This document shows positions 26,003 through 35,997 of a stretch of 64,000 nucleotides of DNA, in pieces (position 1 is the first letter of the stretch; each line of letters opens with the position of its first letter). The DNA is from Roseomonas genomospecies 6 (GTDB lineage: Bacteria; Pseudomonadota; Alphaproteobacteria; Azospirillales; Azospirillaceae). The notes below the pieces were generated by a model that saw only the letters and a program-made list of their open reading frames with translations, searched no databases and was not told the origin of the DNA. The position numbers and the translations under genes are program-made. The stretch is from NCBI RefSeq assembly GCF_008365375.1, contig NZ_QOKW01000006.1:186001-250000 (forward strand). The letters are read 5' to 3'.

Positions 26003-29000
26003 TCAGTAATTCCACTCCCACTTGACGCCGACGCGGGTTTCGGAATCGGCGCCGACATCCGCCTGGGCCTTGATGTTCTTGGTGATGTCCACCTCGACCG
26101 TGGCTCGGCTCTGGTTCGCGCCGATGCCCTGCTCCACCCCGACATAGACCCGGTCGCTGACGTAGCGCCCGGCTTCCACCGCCCCGCCACGGCCATCCGC
26201 CCCGCTGGTGAATTCCAGCCGGTCGATCCCGAGACCGCGGCGCAAGTTGCCGATCAGGCCGGGGCCGCCGCCGCCGAAGCCGGCCAGGGTCGCCGCCGAC
26301 TGGGCGAGCTGAACCGCTTCCACCGCCGACAGGTTGGCGACCGACTTTCCGAACAGAACGGCGGACAGGACCTCGTCCTGCGGCAGCCCTTGGGGAGAGG
26401 TCAGTTCCAGCTTCGGCTGGCTGGCCGTGCCGGTCACCAGAACCTGCGCGGTGACGTCGTTGGCCGTGGCTTCGGCCAGGAAATCCAGCCGCGGGTCGAT
26501 GGTCGGACCGCCGTCGAACTCGACGATGCCGCGCTTGAAGGTGAAGGTCCTGGCGAGAAGGTCCAGTTCGCCCTTCAGCATGGACACCCGCCCGTTGACA
26601 AGAGGCTGGCTGGAGGTGCCGGTGACGGCGAGCTGCGCCGCGAACTCCGCCTCCAGCCCGCGCCCCCGGACGAAGATCTGGTTCTGCGCGCTCACCGTCA
26701 GGTCCAGGATCATCGCGAAAGCCGGTTCCGGTGCGGCGGGCTGCCCATTCGCGCCTTGACCGTCCTTCAGGCTGACCGGCTGCGCCTTGCGCCCCTTCCC
26801 GACCTCGACGACCTTCAAATCCACCACGTTCGGCGGGGTCTGGTTGGGGATCTGGATCTCCGCCCGTTCGATCCGCACGGGACCGGCCAGCCGCGGATTC
26901 AGGAAGCTGCCGGTCAGGGTCAGGTTGGTGCCGATGGTGACCGCCGCCAGATCGTTCTGCACCAGCCGCGCCCGGTCGGCCTGGATGGCGAGGTCGAGCT
27001 GCTGCTGCGGGTCCGCCGCGGCGGGGCGGATCACGCCGCGCGCGCTGATCTCGCCGCCGTTCGCGGTCCGCCCACGGAAGGTCTGGATGGTGAAGACGTC
27101 GCCGTCGCCGACGATGCGGGCGTCGATGTTGCTGATGATGGCGCCGCTCGCCCGGTTCTCGTAGCGTCCGTTGGCCAGAGTCACCGTGCCGCCCAGCCGG
27201 GGGGCGGCCACGGTTCCGTCGACGCTCACGTCCAGCCGCAGCGTGCCCCGCGCCCGGTCCCCGCTGGCCGCCAGCAGGTCGTTGGCGAGCGAGGCGTCGA
27301 TGGCCCCCCGCAACGCCGCCTCCAGCCGCCCGCGCTCCGGCACGGAGAAGGCCAGCGTGTCGGGGTCCATCGCCAGCGGCGCGGCGGCGTTCAGCGTCAG
27401 CCGGCCCGTGTTGTTGCCGGTGGCCGCATCGCCGTCCACCGTCAGCCGGGCCTCCCGCCAGCGGGCGTTCACGGTGGCGTTCAGCCCCGGTATGCCGGCC
27501 TGGGTGGTCTGCTGCGCCTTCAGGTTGGCGACGCGGACGGTGGCATCCGCCTGCGGGCGCCGGACGGTGCCGCCGAGCGTCGCCTGCGCGTTCAGCGTGC
27601 CGTCGAGCCGAAGGGTCGGGTCGGCCAGCCGGGCCAGCGCCATCGGCACCCGGTCGAGCCGCAGTTCCCCCGACAGCCGCTCCCCGTTCAAACCGAGGTC
27701 GGCGGCGAGTTGGGCGTTGCCGCTGACCAGCCGCAGGCCGGACACCTCGTAACGCCGGTCCCCCAGCGCGATGGCCGCGGGCTGGGTCAGCCGGAAGGAC
27801 TCGCCGCCGTAGCGCCCCTGGAGCCGGTCCAGCCGGATGCGGTTCAGCGTGCCGTTCCGCGTGAACTCCCCGGCCAGTTCCAGCCCCAGCGGGTCGCGCC
27901 CCGCCCCCGCGGCCTCCGCCCGGAAGGCGGCCTTGGCGAGCGAGCCGTCCACGTTGGCCGTCACGCGCGACAGGTCGTTGCCGGCGGCGGCCCCGTCCTG
28001 AAGTTCCAGCCGCGCCTTGCCGCTGGCGTTGCCCAGCGCATCGGTCACGTCCGCGTTGGCGGTCAGGCGGCGCGCGGCGAAGACCGGGCCGCCCTCGCCG
28101 TCCACGCGCAGGTTGCTGGCGTTGGCGGTCAGGCTGGCCGCCTGCTTGCCGTTCGGCGCGTCGAGCGCGACGGTGAAGCCCGCCGCCCCGTTCAGCGGCA
28201 CACCCGCCAGCTCCGACAGGGCCTGGAGTTGCGGCAGGTTTCCATCCAGCTTGCCGGTCGCGGTCATCGCGTCCAGCGCCACGCGCACCGCCCCGGTGAT
28301 CCGGTTGGGGCCGTTCGCCAGCGCGAGGTCGCTGATCCGCAGCGCCTGCCCCTCCAGCGCATAGGCGGCATCCGCCGTCAGACCGGCGCCGGCCAGTTCC
28401 GTGCGGGCCGAGAACCGGCCTTGCGGGGCGCCCGGCAGGTTCTGCGCCGTGGCGTTGAGCCGCGTCTCGCCGAAGCGGCGACCCTGCACGGCGAGGTTCC
28501 GGGCCTGCAACGCCGCCTCCGCCACCAGCGCGTCGAGCGGCCCCTTCGCCGTCGCGTCGAGCGTCAGGGCGCCGGCCATCTCCGTCCCGGCGGCGGTGCC
28601 CACGGGGGCGAGGTCTGCGATCTCCAGCCGGGTCCTGGCGTCCACGGCCCCGTCCACCAGGGCCGCCGCGCCGGTCAGCCGCCCGTTGCGCCCGTCCACC
28701 GTCAGGTCGGTGACCCGCATGGCACCGCCCGGCTCCATCACCGCCTGCGCGGCGAGGGTAACATCGCGGCCCAGCACGCCGTCGGCGGGGGTTCCGGTCT
28801 CCAGACCGCGCAGCGCGCCGCTGAGGCCCGCGGTCAGGGTGCCGTCCTCCTGCCGCCGCACCGGTCCGGCCAAGGCCAGCGACCCGGCCAGAGACTGACC
28901 GGCGAGACCGGACAGGCGCGACAGGTCGTCGGCGTTCAGTGAAACCGCCACATCGGCGGTCCGGCCCCAGCCACTCACGCCGCCCTGCGCCCCGGCGCTG

Positions 29001-30340
29001 GCCGCCGCGGTGGTCAGCGTCACTCCTTCGATGCCCACGTCGCCTGTGTCGGCGTTGAGCAGCGCGCGCCCGTCCAGCCGCACCTCGGGTCCGACGATGG
29101 GAACCAGGGCGGCAGCCAGGGCCGGATCGTCGGCGGCGAGGTCGCGGATCAGCCCCTCCACTGCCACCGTCAGCGCGTCCAGCGTGCCCCGGGCGGTGCC
29201 GGACACGATGCCCTCCCTCCAGGAGATGCCTGGGGCGAGGCCGCGCAGCGTGGAGTCCGGCCCCGCCTGCACCTCGTAGCGCAGGTCCAGGCTTCGGCGG
29301 TCGGCCCCGACGCGCCCGGACAGGCTGGCGGTCGCGGCGGCGGTCTCGACGGCCACCGGCTGCAAGGTCAGGGCGCCGTCCGGTGCCACGACCACGGTCC
29401 CCTTCAGCGCCGGCTGCGGCCCGGCCAGCGGCGCGACGTCGGGAGCGAGCAGCGCCGCGACGTCGCCGGTCGCCGCGATGGTGACGGCATGGCCTTCCGG
29501 CACCGCTTGCACGGTGGCGTCGGCGGACAGGCGCGCGGCGTTCTCCGCCGCGGCGGTGAAGGTGCCCTTCCAGTCGTCCAGCGATCCCTGCCCGTCCAGC
29601 GAAGCGCTGACCGGCGGCAAGCCGGGAATGTTCAGCGTCGTGGCGATCAGCCCGCCCGCCGGCTCCGACGCCTTCAGGTTCAGATCGAGCCGCTTGTCGT
29701 CGGGGTTGAAGACGACGTCGAGCGCCACCGTTCCCGGCTGCTCGCCCAGACGATCCACGTTCAGATGCGCTTCGAGCGAGGAGCCGCCGGAGGCGAGGTC
29801 CAGCGACCCGTCGATCTTCAGCCGTGCCTCCTGCCCGAGAAGCGGTTCCGCCAAGCGCAACTCACCGATGGCCAGCTTGTCCACGGCGACCCCGACCGGC
29901 AGGCTGGGCAGCAGGGAGGCCGGCCCCTGGTCGGGCGGCGGCGAATGCGGCTCCGCCGCGGGCAGAGGCGCGCGCTCCACGATGACCCGCTGCGCCTCGA
30001 TCGCGTCGGCCTTGGCCCGACCGGTCAGCAGCGCGGTCGGGGCGAGGTTGACGCGCAATTCCTCAAGCCGAAGCCAGACGCCCTCGCGGTCGGCGACCGT
30101 GACGTCCGAGATCGTGAAGTTGACGGGGACCGCACCGCCGATGGTGCCGATCCTCACCTGAAGATCGGGGCCGCTGACCGCCTTCTCGATGGTCTGGGCG
30201 ATCCAGCGCCGGACCGCGTTGGCCGGTCCCCAGCCGCCCCCCTCGGTGTCCGCCGCGCGGGCGGCCTCCGTCAGGACCGCCCCGGTCAGGGTGGCGATAG
30301 CCAGTAGAACGACGATCAGACGACGCAGAGCCGACACCAT
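26003..30340 (-). CDS. tamB: Translocation and assembly module subunit TamB
   Basis: TamB is an inner-membrane-anchored periplasm-spanning protein that works with TamA in outer-membrane protein assembly and, in recent work on the AsmA-like family, lipid transport. The 1445-residue protein has an N-terminal signal-anchor (LRRLIVVLLAIATLTGAVL), a very long repetitive beta-rich region with many LDGxxxLxA-type strands, and the C-terminal DUF490 domain ending RVGVKWEWNY, a terminal aromatic typical of the family. Start at ATG 30338-30340; the open frame to 30403 is not signal-like. It follows tamA after 110 bases. Confidence 0.95.
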   Translation of the reverse strand: MVSALRRLIVVLLAIATLTGAVLTEAARAADTEGGGWGPANAVRRWIAQTIEKAVSGPDLQVRIGTIGGAVPVNFTISDVTVADREGVWLRLEELRVNLAPTALLTGRAKADAIEAQRVIVERAPLPAAEPHSPPPDQGPASLLPSLPVGVAVDKLAIGELRLAEPLLGQEARLKIDGSLDLASGGSSLEAHLNVDRLGEQPGTVALDVVFNPDDKRLDLNLKASEPAGGLIATTLNIPGLPPVSASLDGQGSLDDWKGTFTAAAENAARLSADATVQAVPEGHAVTIAATGDVAALLAPDVAPLAGPQPALKGTVVVAPDGALTLQPVAVETAAATASLSGRVGADRRSLDLRYEVQAGPDSTLRGLAPGISWREGIVSGTARGTLDALTVAVEGLIRDLAADDPALAAALVPIVGPEVRLDGRALLNADTGDVGIEGVTLTTAAASAGAQGGVSGWGRTADVAVSLNADDLSRLSGLAGQSLAGSLALAGPVRRQEDGTLTAGLSGALRGLETGTPADGVLGRDVTLAAQAVMEPGGAMRVTDLTVDGRNGRLTGAAALVDGAVDARTRLEIADLAPVGTAAGTEMAGALTLDATAKGPLDALVAEAALQARNLAVQGRRFGETRLNATAQNLPGAPQGRFSARTELAGAGLTADAAYALEGQALRISDLALANGPNRITGAVRVALDAMTATGKLDGNLPQLQALSELAGVPLNGAAGFTVALDAPNGKQAASLTANASNLRVDGEGGPVFAARRLTANADVTDALGNASGKARLELQDGAAAGNDLSRVTANVDGSLAKAAFRAEAAGAGRDPLGLELAGEFTRNGTLNRIRLDRLQGRYGGESFRLTQPAAIALGDRRYEVSGLRLVSGNAQLAADLGLNGERLSGELRLDRVPMALARLADPTLRLDGTLNAQATLGGTVRRPQADATVRVANLKAQQTTQAGIPGLNATVNARWREARLTVDGDAATGNNTGRLTLNAAAPLAMDPDTLAFSVPERGRLEAALRGAIDASLANDLLAASGDRARGTLRLDVSVDGTVAAPRLGGTVTLANGRYENRASGAIISNIDARIVGDGDVFTIQTFRGRTANGGEISARGVIRPAAADPQQQLDLAIQADRARLVQNDLAAVTIGTNLTLTGSFLNPRLAGPVRIERAEIQIPNQTPPNVVDLKVVEVGKGRKAQPVSLKDGQGANGQPAAPEPAFAMILDLTVSAQNQIFVRGRGLEAEFAAQLAVTGTSSQPLVNGRVSMLKGELDLLARTFTFKRGIVEFDGGPTIDPRLDFLAEATANDVTAQVLVTGTASQPKLELTSPQGLPQDEVLSAVLFGKSVANLSAVEAVQLAQSAATLAGFGGGGPGLIGNLRRGLGIDRLEFTSGADGRGGAVEAGRYVSDRVYVGVEQGIGANQSRATVEVDITKNIKAQADVGADSETRVGVKWEWNY

Positions 30341-30450
30341 GCACCCCGTTGCGGCACTCCCCGAATGGTATAACGGGAAGGAGCAAGGGCGATCCCGGTT
30401 CAAGCGGCAAAAATGCGACCTGGAACGGAGTCACCGGTTGAGAGGACGGA

Positions 30451-32364
30451 TCAGAAGGCCTGACCCAGACTCAGATAGAGCTGCCACTTCGCGTCTCCAG
30501 AGTCCGCGTTCAGCGGGAAGGCGACGTCCGCCCGCAGCGGCCCGAAATCGGTGTAGTAGCGCGCCCCGATTCCCGCCCCGACCTTCAGCGGCTCCTTGAA
30601 GTCCGGAAAGGCGCTGTCGAAGACGGTGCCGGCATCGACGAAAGGCACGATGCCGATGGTCTCCGTCACCTTGATGCGCAGTTCCAGCCCCGCTTCGAAC
30701 AGCGACCGCCCGCCGGTCGGATCGCCGTAGATGTCGCGCGGCCCCGCCTTCTGGAAGCCATAGCCGCGAACCGACCCGCCGCCGCCCGCGTAGAAGCGGT
30801 GGTCCGGCGGGATCTGGTCCAGCGACGCCCCCACGGTACTGCCGACGCCGATGCGCGCCGCCGCGACGTAGCGTCCGTCGTCCGCCAGATCACGATAAGC
30901 GGACGCGTTGATCTGGAAGCTCGTGAAGATCGAATCGGTGTCCCCGGTGTAGGGAAACCAGGGGGTGGCGAGCAGAGAGGCCCGATAGCCCCTGGACGGG
31001 TTCAGCAGATTGTCCGACCCGTCCCAGGCGATGCCCAGCGGGACGCCGATGAAGCCGGTCTGATACTCCCGCAGGTTGGAGCGGACCCGCCCGCGCTCCC
31101 CCGACACGCCGTAGGAGATCTTGAGCTGGTCGGTCACCTGCCGCTCCAGCGAGGCGGACAGCAGGGTGGCGACCCGGTCGTAGGCCGGCGGCTGTTCCGA
31201 CGCGACCTGGAAATCCAGGATCAGCGACTGGCGCGGCGCCAGGAAGTCCGGCTTGCGGAAATTGGCGGACAGGCGGATGTCCGGCAGGTCCAGACTGCCG
31301 CGCGGTCCCTGCGCGGCGCCGTTGTCGCCGCCGATTCGCCCGATCTCCGCCCCCAGCCGCAACCGCTCCGCTCCGCCGAACAGGTTCCGGTGCCCCCAAT
31401 AGGCCGACCCGCCCACCCCGTCCTCCGACGAGTAGAAGGCGCTGGCCCCGATGAAGCGGTGCAGCCGCTCGGCCAGCGTGACGTCCACCGGCGTGACGCC
31501 GCCCGGCCCCGGTTCCTGGGCCAGCCGCACCCGCACGGTGTCGAACACTTCGAGCTGGGCGATCTGCTGCCGCGCCCGGTCGATCTTGGCCGGGCTGTAG
31601 ATGTCCCCCTGCTTCCAGGGCAGCCGCCCCCGGATCAGCCCCTCGTCCACGCTCGCCAGCCCGTCGATCCGGGTGTCGCCAAAAAACACCAGCGGGCCGG
31701 GATCGACCGTGTAGGTCACGTCCATGCCGCGGTCGTCATGGTCCACCACGACGCGCCGCTCGGCGACGGTGGCGAAGGGATGGCCGCGCTCGGTCATCCG
31801 GCGCAGCAGGGCGGACTGGGCGTCCACCACCTGCGGCGCCCGCGCCCGCTCCCCCACCGGCAGGCCGATGTCGCCGGGGGTCACATCCCCGCCCGGCAGG
31901 GGAGCGCCGTCGGTGGAGGCGATGGTGACGGTCCGGAAGCGGTAGGGGGGACCGGGCGTCACCGCCACCGTCACCCTGGCCGGCGTCTGGCTGGCGTCCA
32001 CCCGGATGTCCAGCACCGCGTCGTAGTAACCGGCGGAGCGCAGAGCGGTCTGCAAACGGTCCCGGTCGTTGCCGGCCCGGCGTTCGAGTCCCAGCACCGA
32101 CGGCGGCGGGTCGTCCTTCAGGCTGACCAGGGACGAACTGTCGCGCAGCAGGTCGCGCAGGCCGTCATCCTCCAGACCGGTGAACTCCACCTCGTAAGGG
32201 ATCTGCGGGCCGGGAGCGTCAGGGGTCGGATCGTCCGGCGCGGCGTCTTCCACGGCGCCGTCCGGAACGGCATCCTGCGCGCGCGGCGGATCGCCCGGCG
32301 TGGCGGCGAGCACGCTGGAGAGGAGAATGACGGCGAGGCGGGAAGCGGAAGCGCGGCGGGTCAT
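30451..32364 (-). CDS. tamA: Translocation and assembly module subunit TamA (Omp85 family)
   Basis: TamA is an outer-membrane beta-barrel with N-terminal POTRA domains. The 637-residue precursor has a signal peptide (about residues 1-30), POTRA repeats (GLEDDGLRDLL..., VTVAVTPGPPYRF, VVVDHDDRGMDVTYTVDPGPLVFFGDTRIDG) and a C-terminal barrel with GGGGSVRGYGFQKAGP, the Omp85 VRGY/F motif, ending in the aromatic LYLSLGQAF. Start at ATG 32362-32364, the first codon of the signal peptide. Operon with tamB; diverges from typA. Confidence 0.95.
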   Translation of the reverse strand: MTRRASASRLAVILLSSVLAATPGDPPRAQDAVPDGAVEDAAPDDPTPDAPGPQIPYEVEFTGLEDDGLRDLLRDSSSLVSLKDDPPPSVLGLERRAGNDRDRLQTALRSAGYYDAVLDIRVDASQTPARVTVAVTPGPPYRFRTVTIASTDGAPLPGGDVTPGDIGLPVGERARAPQVVDAQSALLRRMTERGHPFATVAERRVVVDHDDRGMDVTYTVDPGPLVFFGDTRIDGLASVDEGLIRGRLPWKQGDIYSPAKIDRARQQIAQLEVFDTVRVRLAQEPGPGGVTPVDVTLAERLHRFIGASAFYSSEDGVGGSAYWGHRNLFGGAERLRLGAEIGRIGGDNGAAQGPRGSLDLPDIRLSANFRKPDFLAPRQSLILDFQVASEQPPAYDRVATLLSASLERQVTDQLKISYGVSGERGRVRSNLREYQTGFIGVPLGIAWDGSDNLLNPSRGYRASLLATPWFPYTGDTDSIFTSFQINASAYRDLADDGRYVAAARIGVGSTVGASLDQIPPDHRFYAGGGGSVRGYGFQKAGPRDIYGDPTGGRSLFEAGLELRIKVTETIGIVPFVDAGTVFDSAFPDFKEPLKVGAGIGARYYTDFGPLRADVAFPLNADSGDAKWQLYLSLGQAF

Positions 32365-32470
32365 CACCGGACCATGTGGGATTCGTTGTTCCAGACGCCA
32401 ATGATTCGGTCGCCGTGACGCAAGGAAATTCCGCATAGGCGCTTTGGGCGAGTTTCCACCACCTCACCGC

Positions 32471-32632
32471 TTGCGTTATGGAGCCGGATCATTATATTGC
32501 GTCGCAACAGTTTCCCCGGCAGAGCCCCCGATCCATCTCGGTGGGCCTTTTGTTGTGCGTGGCCTTGAGCCGCGGTGTCGGGGCGGCATTGCGCAACGGA
32601 AGCCCCAAAGCGGATTTAAGAGCCCCCGACAC
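32471..32632 (+). promoter_or_regulatory. typA promoter and structured 5' leader
   Basis: A sigma70-like promoter is visible: TTGCGT (32471-32476), 16 bases, TATATT (32493-32498). The leader then shows a terminator-like hairpin (32524-32545: GCCC/GGGC and CCGA/TCGG with a one-base bulge, followed by CCTTTTGTTG). Downstream, GTGTCGGGG (32575-32583) pairs perfectly with CCCCGACAC (32624-32632), whose last base abuts the ATG. The 11-base AGAGCCCCCGA occurs twice (32521-32531, 32619-32629). No Shine-Dalgarno sequence is obvious. Structure-based control is inferred. Confidence 0.55.
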
Positions 32633-34459
32633 ATGAATCTTCGTAACGTCGCCATCATCGCGCACGTTGACCACGGCAAGACGACCCTGGTCGATCAACT
32701 TCTCAAGCAAGCCGGTTCCTTTCGCGAGAACCAGCAGGTCGCCGAACGCGCCATGGACTCCAACGATCTGGAGCGCGAGCGCGGCATCACCATCCTCGCC
32801 AAGTGCACGTCGGTTCTGTGGAACGACCTGCGCATCAACATCGTGGACACCCCCGGCCACGCCGATTTCGGCGGCGAGGTCGAGCGCATCCTCACCATGG
32901 TGGACGGCGTCGTCCTGCTCTGCGACGCGGCGGAAGGCCCGCTGCCGCAGACCAAATTCGTGCTGGGCAAGGCGCTGAAGCTGGGCCTGCGCCCGATCGT
33001 GGTCATCAACAAGGTGGACCGTCCCGACGGCCGTCCGCACGAGGTGCACGACGAGGTGTTCGACCTGTTCGCTTCGCTCGACGCCTCGAACGAGCAGCTC
33101 GACTTCCCGACCCTGTTCGCCTCGGGCCGCAACGGCTGGGCGACCACGGACCTGGAGAACGGCGCCCGCGAGACGCTGACCCCGCTGTTCGAGCTGATCC
33201 GCGACCACGTTCCGGCCCCGAAGGTGGAGGAGAATCTGCCCTTCACCATGCTGGCGACCACGCTGGAGGCGAACCCGTATCTGGGCCGCATCCTGACCGG
33301 CCGCATCCAGACCGGCAGCGTCAAGGTCAACATGCCCATCAAGGCTCTGAGCCGTGACGGCAAGCTGATCGAAAACGCCCGCGTCAGCAAGGTTCTGGCC
33401 TTCCGCGGCCTGGAGCGCGTTCCGGTGGACGAGGCGCACGCCGGCGACATCGTCGCTCTGGCCGGCCTGACCACCACCACCGTGGCCGACACCATCTGCG
33501 CGCCGGAAGTGGCCGAGCCGCTGGCCGCCCAGCCGATCGACCCGCCCACCCTGGCGATGACCTTCTCGGTCAACGACAGCCCGCTGGCCGGCCGCGAGGG
33601 CGACAAGGTCACCAGCCGCATGATCCGCGACCGCCTGATGCGCGAAGCCGAAGGCAACGTGGCCCTGCGCGTCAGCGACACCGAGGGCGGCGACGCTTTC
33701 GAGGTGGCGGGCCGCGGAGAACTCCAGCTCGGCATCCTGATCGAGACGATGCGCCGCGAGGGCTACGAGCTGGCCATCAGCCGCCCGCGCGTGCTGTTCA
33801 AGACCGACCCGCTGAACGGCCAGCGCCTGGAGCCGATCGAGGAAGTCGTCGTCGACGTGGACGAGGAGTTCTCCGGCACCGTCGTGCAGAAGATGGCGGA
33901 GCGCAAGGCCGACCTCATCGAGATGCGTCCGTCGGGCGGCAACAAGACCCGCATCGTCTTCCACGCCCCCTCGCGCGGCTTGATCGGCTACCAGGGCGAG
34001 TTCCTGACCGACACGCGCGGCACCGGCATCATGAACCGGCTGTTCCACGGCTACGCCCCCTACAAGGGCACCATCGCCGGCCGGCGCACCGGCGTGCTGA
34101 TCTCCAACGCCGACGGCACCGCGGTGGCCTACGCGCTGTGGAACCTGGAGGATCGCGGCCCGATGCTGATCGATCCGGGCGTGCCGGTCTATCAGGGCAT
34201 GATCATCGGCGAGCACACCCGCGGCAATGACCTCGAGGTCAACGTCATCAAGGGCAAGCAGCTCACCAACATCCGCACCACCAGCAAGGACGAGGCGGTC
34301 CGCCTGACCCCGCCGATCCAGATGACGCTGGAGCGCGCCCTGTCCTACATCGGTGACGACGAGCTGGTGGAGGTGACTCCGAAGTCCATCCGCCTGCGCA
34401 AGCGCTACCTCGACCCGAACGAGCGCAAGCGCCACGCCCGCGCAGCCGAAGCGAGCTGA
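32633..34459 (+). CDS. typA: Ribosome-associated translational GTPase TypA/BipA
   Basis: TypA/BipA is an EF-G-like GTPase that binds the ribosome and aids large-subunit assembly, particularly at low temperature or stress. The 608-residue protein has the G1 loop AHVDHGKTT (residues 10-18), G2/G3 elements ERGITI and [12 protein letters not shown], the NKVD motif, and the TypA-specific C-terminal domain ([17 protein letters not shown]: [18 protein letters not shown]). ATG 32633 begins [16 protein letters not shown]; the open upstream frame is leader. Single gene with a UUCG-type terminator. Confidence 0.98.
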   Translation: MNLRNVAIIAHVDHGKTTLVDQLLKQAGSFRENQQVAERAMDSNDLERERGITILAKCTSVLWNDLRINIVDTPGHADFGGEVERILTMVDGVVLLCDAAEGPLPQTKFVLGKALKLGLRPIVVINKVDRPDGRPHEVHDEVFDLFASLDASNEQLDFPTLFASGRNGWATTDLENGARETLTPLFELIRDHVPAPKVEENLPFTMLATTLEANPYLGRILTGRIQTGSVKVNMPIKALSRDGKLIENARVSKVLAFRGLERVPVDEAHAGDIVALAGLTTTTVADTICAPEVAEPLAAQPIDPPTLAMTFSVNDSPLAGREGDKVTSRMIRDRLMREAEGNVALRVSDTEGGDAFEVAGRGELQLGILIETMRREGYELAISRPRVLFKTDPLNGQRLEPIEEVVVDVDEEFSGTVVQKMAERKADLIEMRPSGGNKTRIVFHAPSRGLIGYQGEFLTDTRGTGIMNRLFHGYAPYKGTIAGRRTGVLISNADGTAVAYALWNLEDRGPMLIDPGVPVYQGMIIGEHTRGNDLEVNVIKGKQLTNIRTTSKDEAVRLTPPIQMTLERALSYIGDDELVEVTPKSIRLRKRYLDPNERKRHARAAEAS

Positions 34460-34488
34460 GGCTTCGGCACGGAGCGTTCATGGACATG

Positions 34489-34519
34489 CGGGAGGGCTTC
34501 GGCTCTCCCGTTTTCTTTT
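34489..34519 (+). terminator. Intrinsic terminator after typA
   Basis: CGGGAGGGC-TTCG-GCTCTCCCG is a nine-pair stem with one G-T pair and a UUCG tetraloop, followed by TTTTCTTTT. Confidence 0.93.
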
Positions 34520-34568
34520 CAGGACCGGCATTCGCGGTTACCCTTTGGGAAAAGCATGCGGAGGGGTC

Positions 34569-35039
34569 ATGTCGGGACGCGAACACCAGTACGGCACGAC
34601 GGTCATCTGGACGGGGAACCAGGGCACCGGAACCTCGGGCTACAAGACCTACAGCCGCGACCACGAGATCGCCGTGGCCGGCAAGCCGCCGATTCCCGGC
34701 TCCTCCGACCCGGCCTTCCGCGGCGATTCCGCCCGCTACAACCCCGAAGACATGCTCGTGGCTTCGCTCTCGGCCTGCCACATGCTGTGGTATCTGCATC
34801 TGTGCGCCACGAACGGCGTCACCGTGACCGCCTACAGCGACTCCGCATCCGGCACCATGGCGGAGGACTCCAGCGGCGGCGGACGCTTCACTGAAGTCGT
34901 CCTGCGCCCCCGGGTCACGCTGGCTCCCGGCAGCGACACTGCGAAGGCCGAGGCCCTGCACCATGAGGCGCACGAGAAGTGCTTCATCGCCAATTCGGTG
35001 AACTTCCCGGTGCGCGTCGAGTCGCGGATCGTCTTCTGA
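34569..35039 (+). CDS. OsmC family protein
   Basis: OsmC-like proteins are cysteine-based peroxidases acting on organic hydroperoxides. The 156-residue protein has the two conserved cysteines in the expected places: SLSACHMLWYL and, later, AHEKCFIANSV, with RYNPEDMLVAS before the first. GAGGGG precedes ATG 34569. It follows typA after a terminator, so it is probably transcribed separately. Confidence 0.92.
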   Translation: MSGREHQYGTTVIWTGNQGTGTSGYKTYSRDHEIAVAGKPPIPGSSDPAFRGDSARYNPEDMLVASLSACHMLWYLHLCATNGVTVTAYSDSASGTMAEDSSGGGRFTEVVLRPRVTLAPGSDTAKAEALHHEAHEKCFIANSVNFPVRVESRIVF

Positions 35040-35110
35040 GTGTCCCGGCGGCGCCAGCCTATCGGCGGGTGGGGGCCCAACGCAAGGCCCCTCCCCCAAA
35101 GCAAGGCTCC

Positions 35111-35293
35111 TTACTCCCGCAAGCCCTTCTTCTTGATGTCGGGCTTCTCACCCAATTCGTCGAATTTCTCCTGAACGGGCTTGTCGGGATCGCCCGACGC
35201 CCGGCCGGTTTCCTCGACGAGCTTGTCCTCGATCCGCTGGGCGGCGTCGGACGGGGCATCGTCCTTGCGATGCCCCCGCTCCTCCGGTTCCAT
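35111..35293 (-). CDS. Small charged protein coupled to csbD
   Basis: A 60-residue, highly charged protein without a signal peptide (MEPEERGHRKDDAPSDAAQR ... KKKGLRE), likely disordered. No family recognised. Its ATG overlaps the csbD stop in the arrangement TGATG, so it is translated by re-initiation after csbD. It is probably a co-induced stress protein; this is inferred from position. Confidence 0.7.
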   Translation of the reverse strand: MEPEERGHRKDDAPSDAAQRIEDKLVEETGRASGDPDKPVQEKFDELGEKPDIKKKGLRE

Positions 35294-35469
35294 CACTTGT
35301 TGCCCCGAAGGACGTCCTTCACCTTGCCGACGACCTTGTCCAGCTTGCCTTCGGCCTTGTCGGCGCGGCCTTCGTTCTTCATGTCCTGATCGCCGGTCAG
35401 GTCGCCGGCCTGCTTCTTGACTTCGCCCTTCAGTTCCTTGCCGGCGCCGGTGATGCGGTCGGAGTTCAT
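35293..35469 (-). CDS. CsbD-like stress protein
   Basis: CsbD family proteins are small, hydrophilic general-stress proteins. The 58-residue product starts MNSDRITGAGKELKGEVKKQ and continues AGDLTGDQDMKNEGRADKAEGKL, which is the family pattern (GKxKEAxGxxTGDxxLxxEGxxDQxxGK). GAGAGAAACC precedes the ATG. Followed in overlap by the small charged protein. Confidence 0.92.
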   Translation of the reverse strand: MNSDRITGAGKELKGEVKKQAGDLTGDQDMKNEGRADKAEGKLDKVVGKVKDVLRGNK

Positions 35470-35589
35470 GGTTTCTCTCCCTCATTGAGTGACTGATTCA
35501 GCCACCCTAAACAGGGACAGACCACAAACGTCGCGCCCGCGCTTGACTGAAAAGGGAGCGGTGCGCGTCCCGACCGGTTCCGCCGGACC

Positions 35590-35997
35590 TCACTTCCGAC
35601 TCAACGCCTCTCCAATCCTTCGGGTCAGGCTGTCCCGCTCCTCCGGGCCGTAGCGTTCCGCGAAGCCCGAGCCCCAGACCGGTCCCGGCCAGGCCGGGTC
35701 CGTCCGGGAACGGGCGACGACATGGATGTGCAATTGCGGAACCAGATTGCCCAACGCCCCGACGTTGATCTTGTCCGGAGCGAAGAGACCCTCCAGCACG
35801 CGCGACGCCAGGGCGGTTTCATCGATCAGGCGGTGCCGGTCCTCGGGGGAAAGCTGGTGGATCTCCGTCAGACCGGGTTGGGCGGGAACCAGGATCAGCC
35901 AGGGCCACACCCGGTTGTCCATCAACAGGACCCGGCACAGCGGAAGGTGGGCGACGGGGACCGTATCGGCCTCCAAACGGTCGTGCAGGTGGAACAT
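35590..35997 (-). CDS. HIT-family protein
   Basis: HIT proteins are nucleotide-binding hydrolases or transferases. The 135 residues contain LLMDNRVWPWLILVPA and the histidine triad region NLVPQLHIHVVAR, with the HxHxV arrangement. The substrate is not known. The ATG at 35995-35997 is eight bases after GGGAGG; the nearby ATG at 36003 is too close to that site, and the start at 36099 adds a basic non-family segment. Confidence 0.88.
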   Translation of the reverse strand: MFHLHDRLEADTVPVAHLPLCRVLLMDNRVWPWLILVPAQPGLTEIHQLSPEDRHRLIDETALASRVLEGLFAPDKINVGALGNLVPQLHIHVVARSRTDPAWPGPVWGSGFAERYGPEERDSLTRRIGEALSRK

